This document shows positions 15,420 to 21,910 of a stretch of DNA of 21,910 bases, in pieces. The position numbers and the translations under genes are program-made. Numbering within the stretch: the first letter of the stretch is position 1; each line of letters starts with the position of its first letter. The stretch is from a virus. The notes under the pieces are model-generated. The model was not told the DNA's origin. It was given only the letters and a program-made list of their open reading frames with translations, and made no database searches. The DNA lies in IMG/VR virus record IMGVR_UViG_3300017764_000136, positions 1 through 21,910 of that record; one strand, given 5' to 3'.

Positions 15420-16772
15420 TTAGCCGTTATTCTTAAGACCATCAATTCTGAAATGCTTAGAACCGTCGGTAGTTCCAAGGTTGGCATACCAGAATAACGT
15501 AGCTTTGTAAGCCGCTTTTCCGTCAACACGGTGCAAGATGTTACCATCCGTATCATCAAAGTCCCAATCGGCCAACTGATAGATCTTCAAGTGATTTTCA
15601 TCAAGTCCAAAGATCGAATCAGTATCATCAGTTGATTGGGTAAAATTGTTGGAATAGTTTGTAAAGGCACCAGAAGTAGGACAATCAATATCCCAAACGA
15701 TTGGAATACCTGCCCAGTTAATAGCCGTAAAGCCACCATCAAGTTCCATGTCAGTAGCATAACGACGTTGACCTGTTAGTGTCCGACCAATTCTACGGAA
15801 CTGCGTTGGTGTAGTAAGCATGATTGTCGTTTCTGCTTCGTTCTCTGATTGAGCACTTAGCAATGAATCGTCAATCAAGTTTGGCCCAACGTCACTAGCT
15901 CCATTCATGTCTACTGGAGTTGATCCGTCAGAATTGTCTCCATAAACTGCCGCCGCCCATTCAGGATTTGCACCACGGTCAATACCCTGAAGAGATCCAG
16001 TAGCACTAACGATTTTTGAAAGACCGTCAATCTCATTGTTGAGACTTCCAAATCTGACATACGTATCCGTAGACACACTGGCAATTTCTGTTCCTGCGGC
16101 AGGGTTTTCTATGGTAATTTCAGCACCATTAGCACCCTTGGCCCCTACTGAGGCAACAGTATAACCAGTAGATATGTTGTGAACATTAGCGTCATAAGTT
16201 CCAGTAGAAGCATCAATAGATTGAAATATCATTCCTTTTTTAAAGTAATGACCATTTTGAACTACAAATGTATTACTATCAACCGAATCATCTGCAACCT
16301 TTATACCAATAGTACCTGATCCATCGCCCCAAAACTGACGGTTAATGTCATTCTTTAGATCACGACGAATACCATCCATTTCAGCACTCATAGCCTTTAC
16401 CCAAGCACCTCTGTCATTTTTAGAAGCTTGCATAACTGGATGAGTTACTTGTATTGTTCCATAATTGAAAGCATATCCAATCGTGGACTCTACAAATGTC
16501 TGGTTTTGTGGTGTTGGTAATGTTGGCCCACCGTCTGCATCAGCTCTAGCACCAATCGCATTTGAACCACGAATGTTGATAGGTAGCCTTGCGTGACGAC
16601 CTGATACATCTGTTTTTCCTGCATCTCGCTCTAAACGAGACATCAATACCCTACGCTCGTTTACCGTGCTAACAAGACGAGGAAGATAAAATTCTTTAAG
16701 AGCCGCATTAAAACTACCTGCTGTTGCGGTATATTCCTGCGTTTGTGCTCCTAAGAAGGCTGAATCTGCCAT
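15420..16772 (-). CDS. Major capsid protein, 450 aa
   Basis: The ATG at 16772 is 6 nt from the scaffold stop. The product starts MADSAFLGAQTQEYTATAG. It continues with FNAALKEFYLPRLVSTVNE and ESTIGYAFNYGTIQVTHPVM, then DLKNDINRQFWGDGSGTIG near 155-175. This series is characteristic of a tailed-phage major capsid protein class of the HK97 fold. The C-terminal part (about 330-450) includes ELDGGFTAINWAGIPIVWD and a strand-rich end. The gene follows the scaffold and precedes tandem hairpins. Oddly for the most abundant virion protein, only an A-rich stretch with GAAAG lies at ribosome-binding distance; GGAGG is 19 nt upstream. The fold is inferred from class, the identity is strong. Confidence 0.88.
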   Translation of the reverse strand: MADSAFLGAQTQEYTATAGSFNAALKEFYLPRLVSTVNERRVLMSRLERDAGKTDVSGRHARLPINIRGSNAIGARADADGGPTLPTPQNQTFVESTIGYAFNYGTIQVTHPVMQASKNDRGAWVKAMSAEMDGIRRDLKNDINRQFWGDGSGTIGIKVADDSVDSNTFVVQNGHYFKKGMIFQSIDASTGTYDANVHNISTGYTVASVGAKGANGAEITIENPAAGTEIASVSTDTYVRFGSLNNEIDGLSKIVSATGSLQGIDRGANPEWAAAVYGDNSDGSTPVDMNGASDVGPNLIDDSLLSAQSENEAETTIMLTTPTQFRRIGRTLTGQRRYATDMELDGGFTAINWAGIPIVWDIDCPTSGAFTNYSNNFTQSTDDTDSIFGLDENHLKIYQLADWDFDDTDGNILHRVDGKAAYKATLFWYANLGTTDGSKHFRIDGLKNNG

Positions 16773-16778
16773 TTCTTT

Positions 16779-17702
16779 CTACTTTCTGTTTCCTCCAAGC
16801 ATTTTGTTGACCGCATTGTCTCCTGCGTCTAAAAACCTTTTAACCGTAGTTTCAAAGCCATCACCACGAAGATCCATACTTTTATTTTTAGGATCTCTAA
16901 TAGCTTTTTGTATAGACTCTATTGAAGACGTTGCTCCTTCAGCATGTTGCTGTGGAGGTGCATTATTTTGCATGTTTTGTTTGTTTGCTACATACTGAGA
17001 CTGTTGTTGATGTCCCTGATGTAGCCTCTCGTTGTTAATATCACGAAACAGTTTTTTGGCGTGATCTATGTTAAAGTTTTGTCCGTAAACACGTTGCCCT
17101 CTAGCTGCGACCGCATCCTTCATTAAGTTTCGTGTGTAATCGTCTTGAACTCCTGCCTGATTAGCCAGATCGTTCATTGAAGTATCATACTCGCTCAAAA
17201 CTTTTTCATTTGCAGACTGAGCCGCAAATTGAGATACTTGAGCAAGTTGTTGTTTTAAGGGTGCAATTTCGCCATTAACCTTTTCATCTATTTGGTGTTC
17301 AGCGATCTTGCCAGCCGTATCAATCATCCACTTAACTGCTTTAGGATCAACATCTGGATTAGCCTCTAGTAATTGTTTCTCTAAAGATTCCTGAGTAGGT
17401 GTTCCTTGTTCAGCTTGTGGCTGTTGAGCAATAGCTTGCTGTCTAGTTACAGCTAATGCCCCTTTTAATTGATCCACCTGTGCTTGCAATTCGGCAGTTT
17501 TATCAAGTTGTCCATCTGTCTGTGGCTCAACTTGCTCTTGCAATCCTTGCTGACTAGCCTCTGGTGTAGCTTGAGGCATTCCTACTGTTTGACGATACAG
17601 ATCATCAAATACTGCATCATCTACTTCCTGTGGCTGTACGATTTCTTCAGGAGTTGCCTGTGGTTGTCCTTCAGGCTCCTGTTGGTTGACAGCTTCAGTC
17701 AT
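16779..17702 (-). CDS. Capsid scaffolding protein, 307 aa
   Basis: ATG at 17702 follows AAGGAT with short spacing. The product is hydrophilic, Gln/Glu-rich and mostly helical, with an acidic N-terminus (QPQEVDDAVFDDLYRQ) and coiled coil at about 65-95 (KTAELQAQVDQLKGALAV) and 150-170. The end is basic (DPKNKSMDLRG, then NAVNKMLGGNRK). The layout of acidic start, helical middle and basic C-terminus between portal and capsid genes is that of phage scaffolds, whose basic tail binds the coat protein. There is no fused protease motif. Confidence 0.8.
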   Translation of the reverse strand: MTEAVNQQEPEGQPQATPEEIVQPQEVDDAVFDDLYRQTVGMPQATPEASQQGLQEQVEPQTDGQLDKTAELQAQVDQLKGALAVTRQQAIAQQPQAEQGTPTQESLEKQLLEANPDVDPKAVKWMIDTAGKIAEHQIDEKVNGEIAPLKQQLAQVSQFAAQSANEKVLSEYDTSMNDLANQAGVQDDYTRNLMKDAVAARGQRVYGQNFNIDHAKKLFRDINNERLHQGHQQQSQYVANKQNMQNNAPPQQHAEGATSSIESIQKAIRDPKNKSMDLRGDGFETTVKRFLDAGDNAVNKMLGGNRK

Positions 17703-17714
17703 AACACATCCTTT

Positions 17715-19868
17715 CTATTGTTGCGTAGGAACTGTTTGTCCTCCTACACCAGTTTGGGCTAATTGGTCAGCTACCTGCTCAGGAGCACCTTTGGCCGCTT
17801 GAGCTTGCTGTTGCATAGCCATTTGTTGTTGTTGCATAAATTGCTGATGTATTTGTGCTCGTTGACGTATTAACTCTTTTACGTCATCTGAAAGATTTTC
17901 AAAATCACTTGTTAGCATATAATCTTTATAGACTTGAAACTGTATAGAATGATTGTCTACAGATTCGGGAGGAGGCGGTGCTTCTCCTTCTTTCATTTTT
18001 TCTAAATATCTACGTGCTTTTTTAGCATCTAATGTATATTCAGAATCAAAGCCTTTAATATCTAATAACTCTAATATTTTTCCACGCACCATAGGGTTGC
18101 GAGTATCACCAAGTAAACCCATCTGAGCGGCATTCATTACTTTTTGCCTTTGGGCTGATTGGGAATAATCCATCCCAATAGACACTCGGACAGTCATATC
18201 GGACGCTTGACGCAAATCTGCACCAGTTAAAAAATAAGATTCTAATTCTTTGTTGTCTCCTAAAATTCGGACGACTCGACTCTCTTTCCAATGTTGGTTG
18301 GCAAGTTTAAGCTTCTTATGTTCGTGTTCAGAAAGCCCTGCTCTCCACATTTTTACCAGTGGGCCGAATCGCCTAAATGCCTGTTCTTGCATAGCTTCGA
18401 TAGCCGCTCCTGTTTCAGGACCAGGTGGTACGTTGCCTTGCAATACTTCTTTAGCCCCAGAAACAAGTTCCATGTCCATCTTTACTTGTTCACGTTCTTG
18501 CATTACCTGATTAGGTAAAGGAACACCTTGCATTCGTTCTGGCTTAAAACCACCTGAAGTAGAAGGAGTCCATCTAATCATAAGCCCAGACCTACCGTCT
18601 ACTTTATTTACGCCAGACCCTTCAGGAACAAGCCATTGATTTGAAATCATTTGCTTGCGATTTTGAACAACATGAGAGTCAATAGCGTTTAGTCTTTTCT
18701 GCATTGGAATCAAATCATTTAAAAGAGAAATACCCCAAAACCCATCGGGGACACTTCTGTATTTTAAATGAGTGTAAGGAAGTTTTCCGTCACCACAATC
18801 GTCCAATGGGCCTTGGTGTAGAATTTTCCCATTAGCAACAATAAGCAACATTCCATTTTTCCATCTTCTGTCTGGAACATGACGAAACCATTTTACTAAA
18901 GCATGGTCATCCATACTTTCTTGGTCTTGTCCAAAGTTCATATTTAAAGCTTGGGCATACAAACCGCCATAAGAATCAAACTCTAAAGCTTCAGGCATAA
19001 CATCTTTTGCTTTAGATCCAAACAATTCTTTAATATTATCAATAGCCATTGCTTCAGTTTCAATAGCGTAACGCACACGCTTCATGTCTGTAGCAGGTTC
19101 AGGGTAAAAGTTTAAAGGAGATATTAAATTTTCTTGAATATTTCCAATAGAATACTCATCATACTCCCCTGTCTCTTCTTCAACATCAAGCATTACCTCT
19201 TTACCCATATCGTCTAATTGATATGCTTTTCCTGAAATCATAGGCCCACGACATTCAGGACATGCAGAATATTGTAAAATAGCAGGTTCTATTCTACCAC
19301 AATTAGTGCATTCAAGAGTGCTTTGTTCTATTGGTTTTTTACCTAATTTTTTCTTAGGAATACGCATTTTATCGCCTTTATTAGCATTCCATGTTGTGCT
19401 AATAAAACAGTTTCCTGCAACCGCTAGCCATAAAGCGGCAGGGATAATAATGTTTTGCTCTGTTCCTAATCGTCCAAACTCTGAATGTAAAACTCTGGTA
19501 GCCGCTCTAGCCGCATCTACGTCAGGCTGATCTTGCGTTGCAGGATCTACTATGGGCAGTAAATCACCAGAAGTAAAAATATCTAATATTCGATCTACGT
19601 GATCTATGGTAAGATTTGTCATAGGAGTCGGAACCCACTCATCAAGAGAGTGTTTTACAAACTTCCTATTATGAGGAAGAAAACGAACCCATTGGTCTGA
19701 ACTGTAAAAATGTATAGCTTCTTTTACTTGTTGTTCAAAGCTAGACCTATGTGCTGAAAGGTAGCTCCATGTATTTTCTACAAAATTAAGGACATCTTCT
19801 TTTGATGTCGGCTTTGTTTTTGTAGCCGAAACAGGAGCAGACTGTATGCCTTCTTGAGAATAATTCAT
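17715..19868 (-). CDS. Portal protein, 717 aa, with zinc-ribbon insertion
   Basis: ATG at 19868 is preferred to GTG at 19874. It forms a TAATG overlap with the upstream stop and has AAGG 10 nt before it. Portal features are a helical N-terminus (VENTWSYLSAHRSSFEQQVK), DEWVPTPMTNLTIDHVDRI near 77-95, and GFWGISLLNDLIPMQKRLNA in the core. A helical stem and clip region follow, including GNVPPGPETGAAIEAMQEQA. The C-terminus is Gln/Ala-rich. Length fits large podovirus portals of about 700 residues. An extra loop has Cys187-x2-Cys190 and Cys203-x2-Cys206, a probable zinc ribbon. The dodecameric ring would form the DNA entry channel and bind the terminase. Confidence 0.87.
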   Translation of the reverse strand: MNYSQEGIQSAPVSATKTKPTSKEDVLNFVENTWSYLSAHRSSFEQQVKEAIHFYSSDQWVRFLPHNRKFVKHSLDEWVPTPMTNLTIDHVDRILDIFTSGDLLPIVDPATQDQPDVDAARAATRVLHSEFGRLGTEQNIIIPAALWLAVAGNCFISTTWNANKGDKMRIPKKKLGKKPIEQSTLECTNCGRIEPAILQYSACPECRGPMISGKAYQLDDMGKEVMLDVEEETGEYDEYSIGNIQENLISPLNFYPEPATDMKRVRYAIETEAMAIDNIKELFGSKAKDVMPEALEFDSYGGLYAQALNMNFGQDQESMDDHALVKWFRHVPDRRWKNGMLLIVANGKILHQGPLDDCGDGKLPYTHLKYRSVPDGFWGISLLNDLIPMQKRLNAIDSHVVQNRKQMISNQWLVPEGSGVNKVDGRSGLMIRWTPSTSGGFKPERMQGVPLPNQVMQEREQVKMDMELVSGAKEVLQGNVPPGPETGAAIEAMQEQAFRRFGPLVKMWRAGLSEHEHKKLKLANQHWKESRVVRILGDNKELESYFLTGADLRQASDMTVRVSIGMDYSQSAQRQKVMNAAQMGLLGDTRNPMVRGKILELLDIKGFDSEYTLDAKKARRYLEKMKEGEAPPPPESVDNHSIQFQVYKDYMLTSDFENLSDDVKELIRQRAQIHQQFMQQQQMAMQQQAQAAKGAPEQVADQLAQTGVGGQTVPTQQ

Positions 19869-20158
19869 TACCACTTAACCTTATCGGCCCAATATGCGGC
19901 TGACATAGGACCTTTCTTAATATTCTTAGAGTGTCTTGCTTTAAAGCTAGCACGTTTCTTTTTCATTCTATCTGACTCACCTGCTTTAGGTTTCCCTGCG
20001 GTACTAGCTCCTTGTTCGCCAAATCGTATTGTCTTAACTTGGCCTTTACTTTTAGCTACAACCACATGAGACTTCTTGGGATGATTGGGTGTTCTTTTAG
20101 GCTTATTGTACCCAGAAACCCCTACTCTTGTAAGTCTGCTGTCTTTTTTTTGTGCCAT
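19868..20158 (-). CDS. Small basic conserved phage protein, 96 aa
   Basis: ATG at 20158 follows GGGAG with 10-nt spacing and is the first gene after the terminator-promoter region. The product is highly basic. Its C-terminal half (VKTIRFGEQGASTAGKP, then KRASFKARHSKNIKKGPMSAAYWADKVKW) matches a short family I have seen in many phages. In it K-IRFG--G is followed by SFKARH-KNI-KGKMSAAYWA-KVKW. The function of that family is unknown to me. The position immediately before the portal, with a TAATG overlap, suggests a role in packaging or head assembly, perhaps as a DNA-binding protein. Confidence 0.68.
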   Translation of the reverse strand: MAQKKDSRLTRVGVSGYNKPKRTPNHPKKSHVVVAKSKGQVKTIRFGEQGASTAGKPKAGESDRMKKKRASFKARHSKNIKKGPMSAAYWADKVKW

Positions 20159-20178
20159 AAAGATAATCTCCCACTTTC

Positions 20179-20207
20179 ATCATGAAACAAAAAACCCCTA
20201 CTGTCAA
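20179..20207 (-). promoter_or_regulatory. Sigma70-like promoter for the capsid operon
   Basis: On the minus strand a perfect -35 box TTGACA (20207-20202) is followed after exactly 17 nt by CATGAT (20184-20179), 4 of 6 to TATAAT. Transcription would start near 20172, and the ribosome-binding site of the basic protein gene lies close by. The -35 box sits in the 3' arm of the terminator stem. The -10 match is imperfect, and a phage-specific sigma or polymerase cannot be excluded. Confidence 0.5.
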
Positions 20208-20233
20208 GGCTTTTTTTCTTGACAATAAGGGTT
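20185..20233 (-). terminator. Intrinsic terminator after the terminase-side genes
   Basis: On the minus strand AACCCTTATTGTCAAG pairs over all 16 positions with CTTGACAGTAGGGGTT, around the loop AAAAAAAGC. Two of the pairs are G-U, so pairing is complete only in minus-strand RNA; plus-strand RNA would have two mismatches. TTTTTTGTTT follows the stem. It should end or reduce transcription coming from the terminase side. Confidence 0.88.
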
Positions 20234-20310
20234 AAATGCGTGAAAAACATAGGTTTACATTGCTATACCTTAAGGATAAACTTTATTATAAGAAAATAAA
20301 AAATTTTATC

Positions 20311-20790
20311 TCACGTAGAAAAAATATCTCCCATAAGCCCCATTAACGGCCCTAAAGCAGGATCATCGCTTGGTTTAATAGTATTTAACTCTAAACTATC
20401 TGAGTTTTGTGCGTTGTTAATTAGCACTATAACTTGAGACAAGAACAGGTTCCAATCTTCTTTATTTACCATATAAGTGTTACTGTAAGGGAAATGCCAC
20501 GCCTTGCCTGATTCAAGTTTTTCTGAAACTATAGCATTAAACCCAGAAGGCAATAAGTCTTTTAATAGTTTTTGAGGATCAATTTTTTGCACTTCATTGT
20601 TTACAGAAGGCGGTTGTTCTACTTCCCTAAACTCTGCTTTTATTGTTTGTTTTATCTTTTTTTTAGGGGAATTACCTTTTGCTTGTTTTTCTGCCATAGA
20701 GTCAGTAATAACTCTTCCGTTTTCTAATGTAACAGAAGACTCACCTTTTGCTCCTGCTCTTACGCCTATAGTATGACTAGTCTCTACCAT
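20311..20790 (-). CDS. Hypothetical protein, 159 aa
   Basis: ATG at 20790 overlaps the previous stop as TAATG. The N-terminal 60 residues are polar and basic (KQAKGNSPKKKIKQTIKAEF) and look flexible. A compact region follows, at about 70-135 (PQKLLKDLLPSGFNAIVSEK, then WHFPYSNTYMVNKEDWNLFL and SQVIVLINNAQ). The C-terminus is rich in Gly, Met and Leu (GPLMGLMGDIFST). No known motif or membrane span is seen. It is the last gene before the terminator. Its place between terminase and portal suggests packaging or head assembly, but I do not recognise it. Confidence 0.6.
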   Translation of the reverse strand: MVETSHTIGVRAGAKGESSVTLENGRVITDSMAEKQAKGNSPKKKIKQTIKAEFREVEQPPSVNNEVQKIDPQKLLKDLLPSGFNAIVSEKLESGKAWHFPYSNTYMVNKEDWNLFLSQVIVLINNAQNSDSLELNTIKPSDDPALGPLMGLMGDIFST

Positions 20791-21014
20791 TACGAACCTT
20801 CCACATCATGGGTAGAAGCCATAGCAGATCTTAAAACACTAAGATCTCTTGGTTCAAAGTTTTCTATTTCAGAGCCTAATTGAGCATAACGAATAGTAGC
20901 CGCAAGCTCTTGATGGTTTTTCATAAGTTCTGCTCTTTCAATTCTTTCGCAATTAAGTTGTCTTAAAAGAGCCATAATAACTAAAGCCAATGTTCCTATT
21001 GCTACATACTCCAT
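20790..21014 (-). CDS. Small membrane-anchored protein with helical tail, 74 aa
   Basis: ATG at 21014 has a perfect AGGAGG with 6-nt spacing. Residues about 3-18 (YVAIGTLALVIMALLRQL) are hydrophobic and form an N-terminal anchor. A helical, likely coiled-coil part (ERIERAELMKNHQELAATIR) and an acidic polar end follow. The shape (one N-terminal span plus a coiled coil) resembles Rz-like spanins in outline, but it is short and lies next to the terminase, away from the membrane-protein cluster at 7392-8935. Function unknown. Confidence 0.6.
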   Translation of the reverse strand: MEYVAIGTLALVIMALLRQLNCERIERAELMKNHQELAATIRYAQLGSEIENFEPRDLSVLRSAMASTHDVEGS

Positions 21015-21023
21015 AATATCCTC

Positions 21024-21746
21024 CTATACGAGTGATTCCGAAGTAGATGAATATGAGTGTTCTTTTATTTCTTTCGATCTTATTTGATTTACGTGCCGAT
21101 CAATTAGTCCCACATCCGTATCCTCTACGTCTTCATCGTCTAAACTACGCCCTTCCCACAACGGTTCTAAATCTAATTCTGAACTTGCCATACGCTCACA
21201 AGCTATACGCATCATCTCGCAGGTAATAACCCAACACATTACAAGGTCATCGTGACCGCCTGGAATTGCTGAGTATTTAAGGTTTTGTAATACGAATATT
21301 TCAAACTGAGAAACAAGCTCTTTAGACTTTGTTATAGCGTCTCCGTCCTGCATCATATGCCGAGCTTGTGCTACTAACTTATGCCTGTTGCGAATATTAA
21401 TATTAATGCCAAGGTTTTCAGTAAAGCGATCATAAGTTTTTCCATCGTCTTTGATCTCTTTGTATATATTAGGATATTCAAGCTTTGCTAATAGCCTATT
21501 TGCACCACCATCTTTATTTGACTCTATACCAATTAACGCATAGTTATACCAAGCCCCAAGCATATAAGCATGTTCAGCAAAAGCAAAAGGCTCTATTTTG
21601 CCTTGTATCTCGGCAACTTGAACGCCGTTAGTGCAATCTATAACCTGTAAAACACTATCGTCACCATGAGCCAACCCTTCAGCAGGGTCGCCTCCAATAG
21701 CGTAAACATGGTCTTTGTTAGGTTTGTACCATATCCTCAACTGCAT
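21024..21746 (-). CDS. terL: Terminase large subunit, nuclease domain (separate reading frame)
   Basis: The product cuts concatemeric DNA during packaging. Counting from ATG at 21746, it starts MQLRIWYKPNKDHVYAIGGD. Motifs of the RNase H-like terminase nuclease are Asp20 in IGGDPAEG, Asp29/30 in HGDDS, Glu75 in IGIESNKDG, and Asp166/167 in GGHDDLVM. About 60 charged residues follow as a tail. A stop (TAG 21767-21765) lies upstream in this frame, so the ATPase part is not in frame. AAGGTG stands 3 nt before the ATG and could allow its own start; GTG at 21752 is less well placed. The gene encodes only the C-terminal half of a normal terminase. Either it is a second polypeptide, or it is reached by a +1 frameshift from the upstream frame. 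Confidence 0.85.
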   Translation of the reverse strand: MQLRIWYKPNKDHVYAIGGDPAEGLAHGDDSVLQVIDCTNGVQVAEIQGKIEPFAFAEHAYMLGAWYNYALIGIESNKDGGANRLLAKLEYPNIYKEIKDDGKTYDRFTENLGININIRNRHKLVAQARHMMQDGDAITKSKELVSQFEIFVLQNLKYSAIPGGHDDLVMCWVITCEMMRIACERMASSELDLEPLWEGRSLDDEDVEDTDVGLIDRHVNQIRSKEIKEHSYSSTSESLV

Positions 21747-21910
21747 AGTCACCTTCTGATAATTCTATAAACTCTACTTCACCGTCTATAAACTGCAACT
21801 CCCCATCATACTTAGGATCTTGCGTTAAGTATCGCATTTTCCGAATAAGCTTTGTTGGAAAAGCTAATTTAACACCCATAGGGACAAATTGTCCATAGAC
21901 ACGAGCATCA
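21718..21910 (-). CDS. terL: Terminase large subunit, end of the ATPase part (5' part outside window)
   Basis: An open frame enters from the right edge and runs 63 codons to TAA at 21720-21718. The first residues (DARVYGQFVPMGVKLAFPTK) match the end of the terminase ATPase domain, where ARVYGEFV---G-LAFP precedes the linker to the nuclease. The linker continues LIRKMRYLTQDPKYDGELQF to about SEGDY; the next residues (AVEDMVQT) do not look like terminase. The nuclease homology resumes one base out of phase directly after the codon for that Tyr. Walker motifs, if present, lie outside the window. Confidence 0.72.
   Translation of the reverse strand, partial: DARVYGQFVPMGVKLAFPTKLIRKMRYLTQDPKYDGELQFIDGEVEFIELSEGDYAVEDMVQT

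Larger units (their letters stand above)
20159..20310. other. Main intergenic region between the terminase and capsid operons
   Basis: This 152-nt stretch is the longest non-coding gap in the window. It holds the terminator and promoter described separately. Its upstream half (20234-20310) is AT-rich and includes TATAAT on the minus strand (20290-20285) without a recognisable -35 box, and an 8-bp palindrome CCTTAAGG. I see no coding sequence or tRNA in it. Confidence 0.7.

Noticed and set aside
15323-15559. A 78-codon minus-strand frame across the capsid stop and the hairpin region
   Set aside because: It is out of frame with the capsid gene, overlaps its last 140 bases and the start of the next gene, and has no ribosome-binding site. 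Its sequence looks like an out-of-frame reading of the capsid gene.
20285-20290. TATAAT on the minus strand as a promoter -10 box
   Set aside because: No acceptable -35 box is found 16-18 nt upstream, there is no TG extension, and the region is AT-rich enough to give such a match by chance. A transcript from here would also run straight into the terminator.
1-21910. CRISPR array, tRNA, insertion sequence, integrase or attachment site
   Set aside because: I found no regular spaced repeats, no cloverleaf-like sequence, no transposase or recombinase motifs and no end repeats on reading both strands.

Overview
The window is the late (morphogenesis) half of a tailed-phage genome. Every gene is on the minus strand, so the reading order runs from the right edge to the left edge. 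The sequence is AT-rich, the genes are packed head to tail with ATGA or TAATG overlaps, and the order is terminase, portal, scaffold, major capsid, connector, tail nozzle, tail fibre, then large internal (ejected) virion proteins. There is no tape measure, tail tube, sheath or tail-terminator gene, so a short-tailed podovirus is the best reading. The fibre style and the many small unassigned genes resemble uncultured marine podoviruses. The host cannot be named from the sequence, but strong AGGAGG sites and a sigma70-like promoter fit a Gram-negative bacterium.

Layout from right to left: (i) 21910-21024 is the large terminase, split by a change of reading frame exactly between its two domains. 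(ii) 21014-20311 holds two small genes of unknown role, the first with a membrane anchor. (iii) 20310-20159 is the only real intergenic gap. It carries a strong intrinsic terminator, and a sigma70-like promoter whose -35 box lies inside the terminator stem. (iv) 20158-15420 holds a small basic protein, portal, scaffold and major capsid protein. (v) 15419-15337 carries two successive RNA hairpins with the same UUUCGG loop. (vi) 15336-12222 holds a post-capsid structural protein, the head-tail adaptor and the tail nozzle. (vii) 12222-8965 is the receptor-binding module: fibre, glycine-rich adhesin-like protein and a tail-assembly-chaperone-like protein. (viii) 8935-7392 is a cluster of small genes with three membrane proteins, one of them a miniature MscS-type channel domain, and two very basic proteins. 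This is where a lysis cassette would be expected, but no endolysin is recognisable. (ix) 7399-1 holds a beta-sandwich protein, coiled-coil proteins and three large presumptive internal virion proteins. The last has a lysozyme-like N-terminal domain and runs off the left edge.

Several starts were revised from the longest reading frame using ribosome-binding sites: 21746 ATG, 19868 ATG, 13952 GTG, 8493 GTG and 6676 TTG. Two further small genes (7392-7550 and 8106-8264) are described that are easily missed because of their size. The most notable observations are the domain-boundary frame change in the terminase, the MscS-like miniprotein in the lysis position, the overlapping terminator and promoter, and the paired UUUCGG hairpins after the capsid gene.
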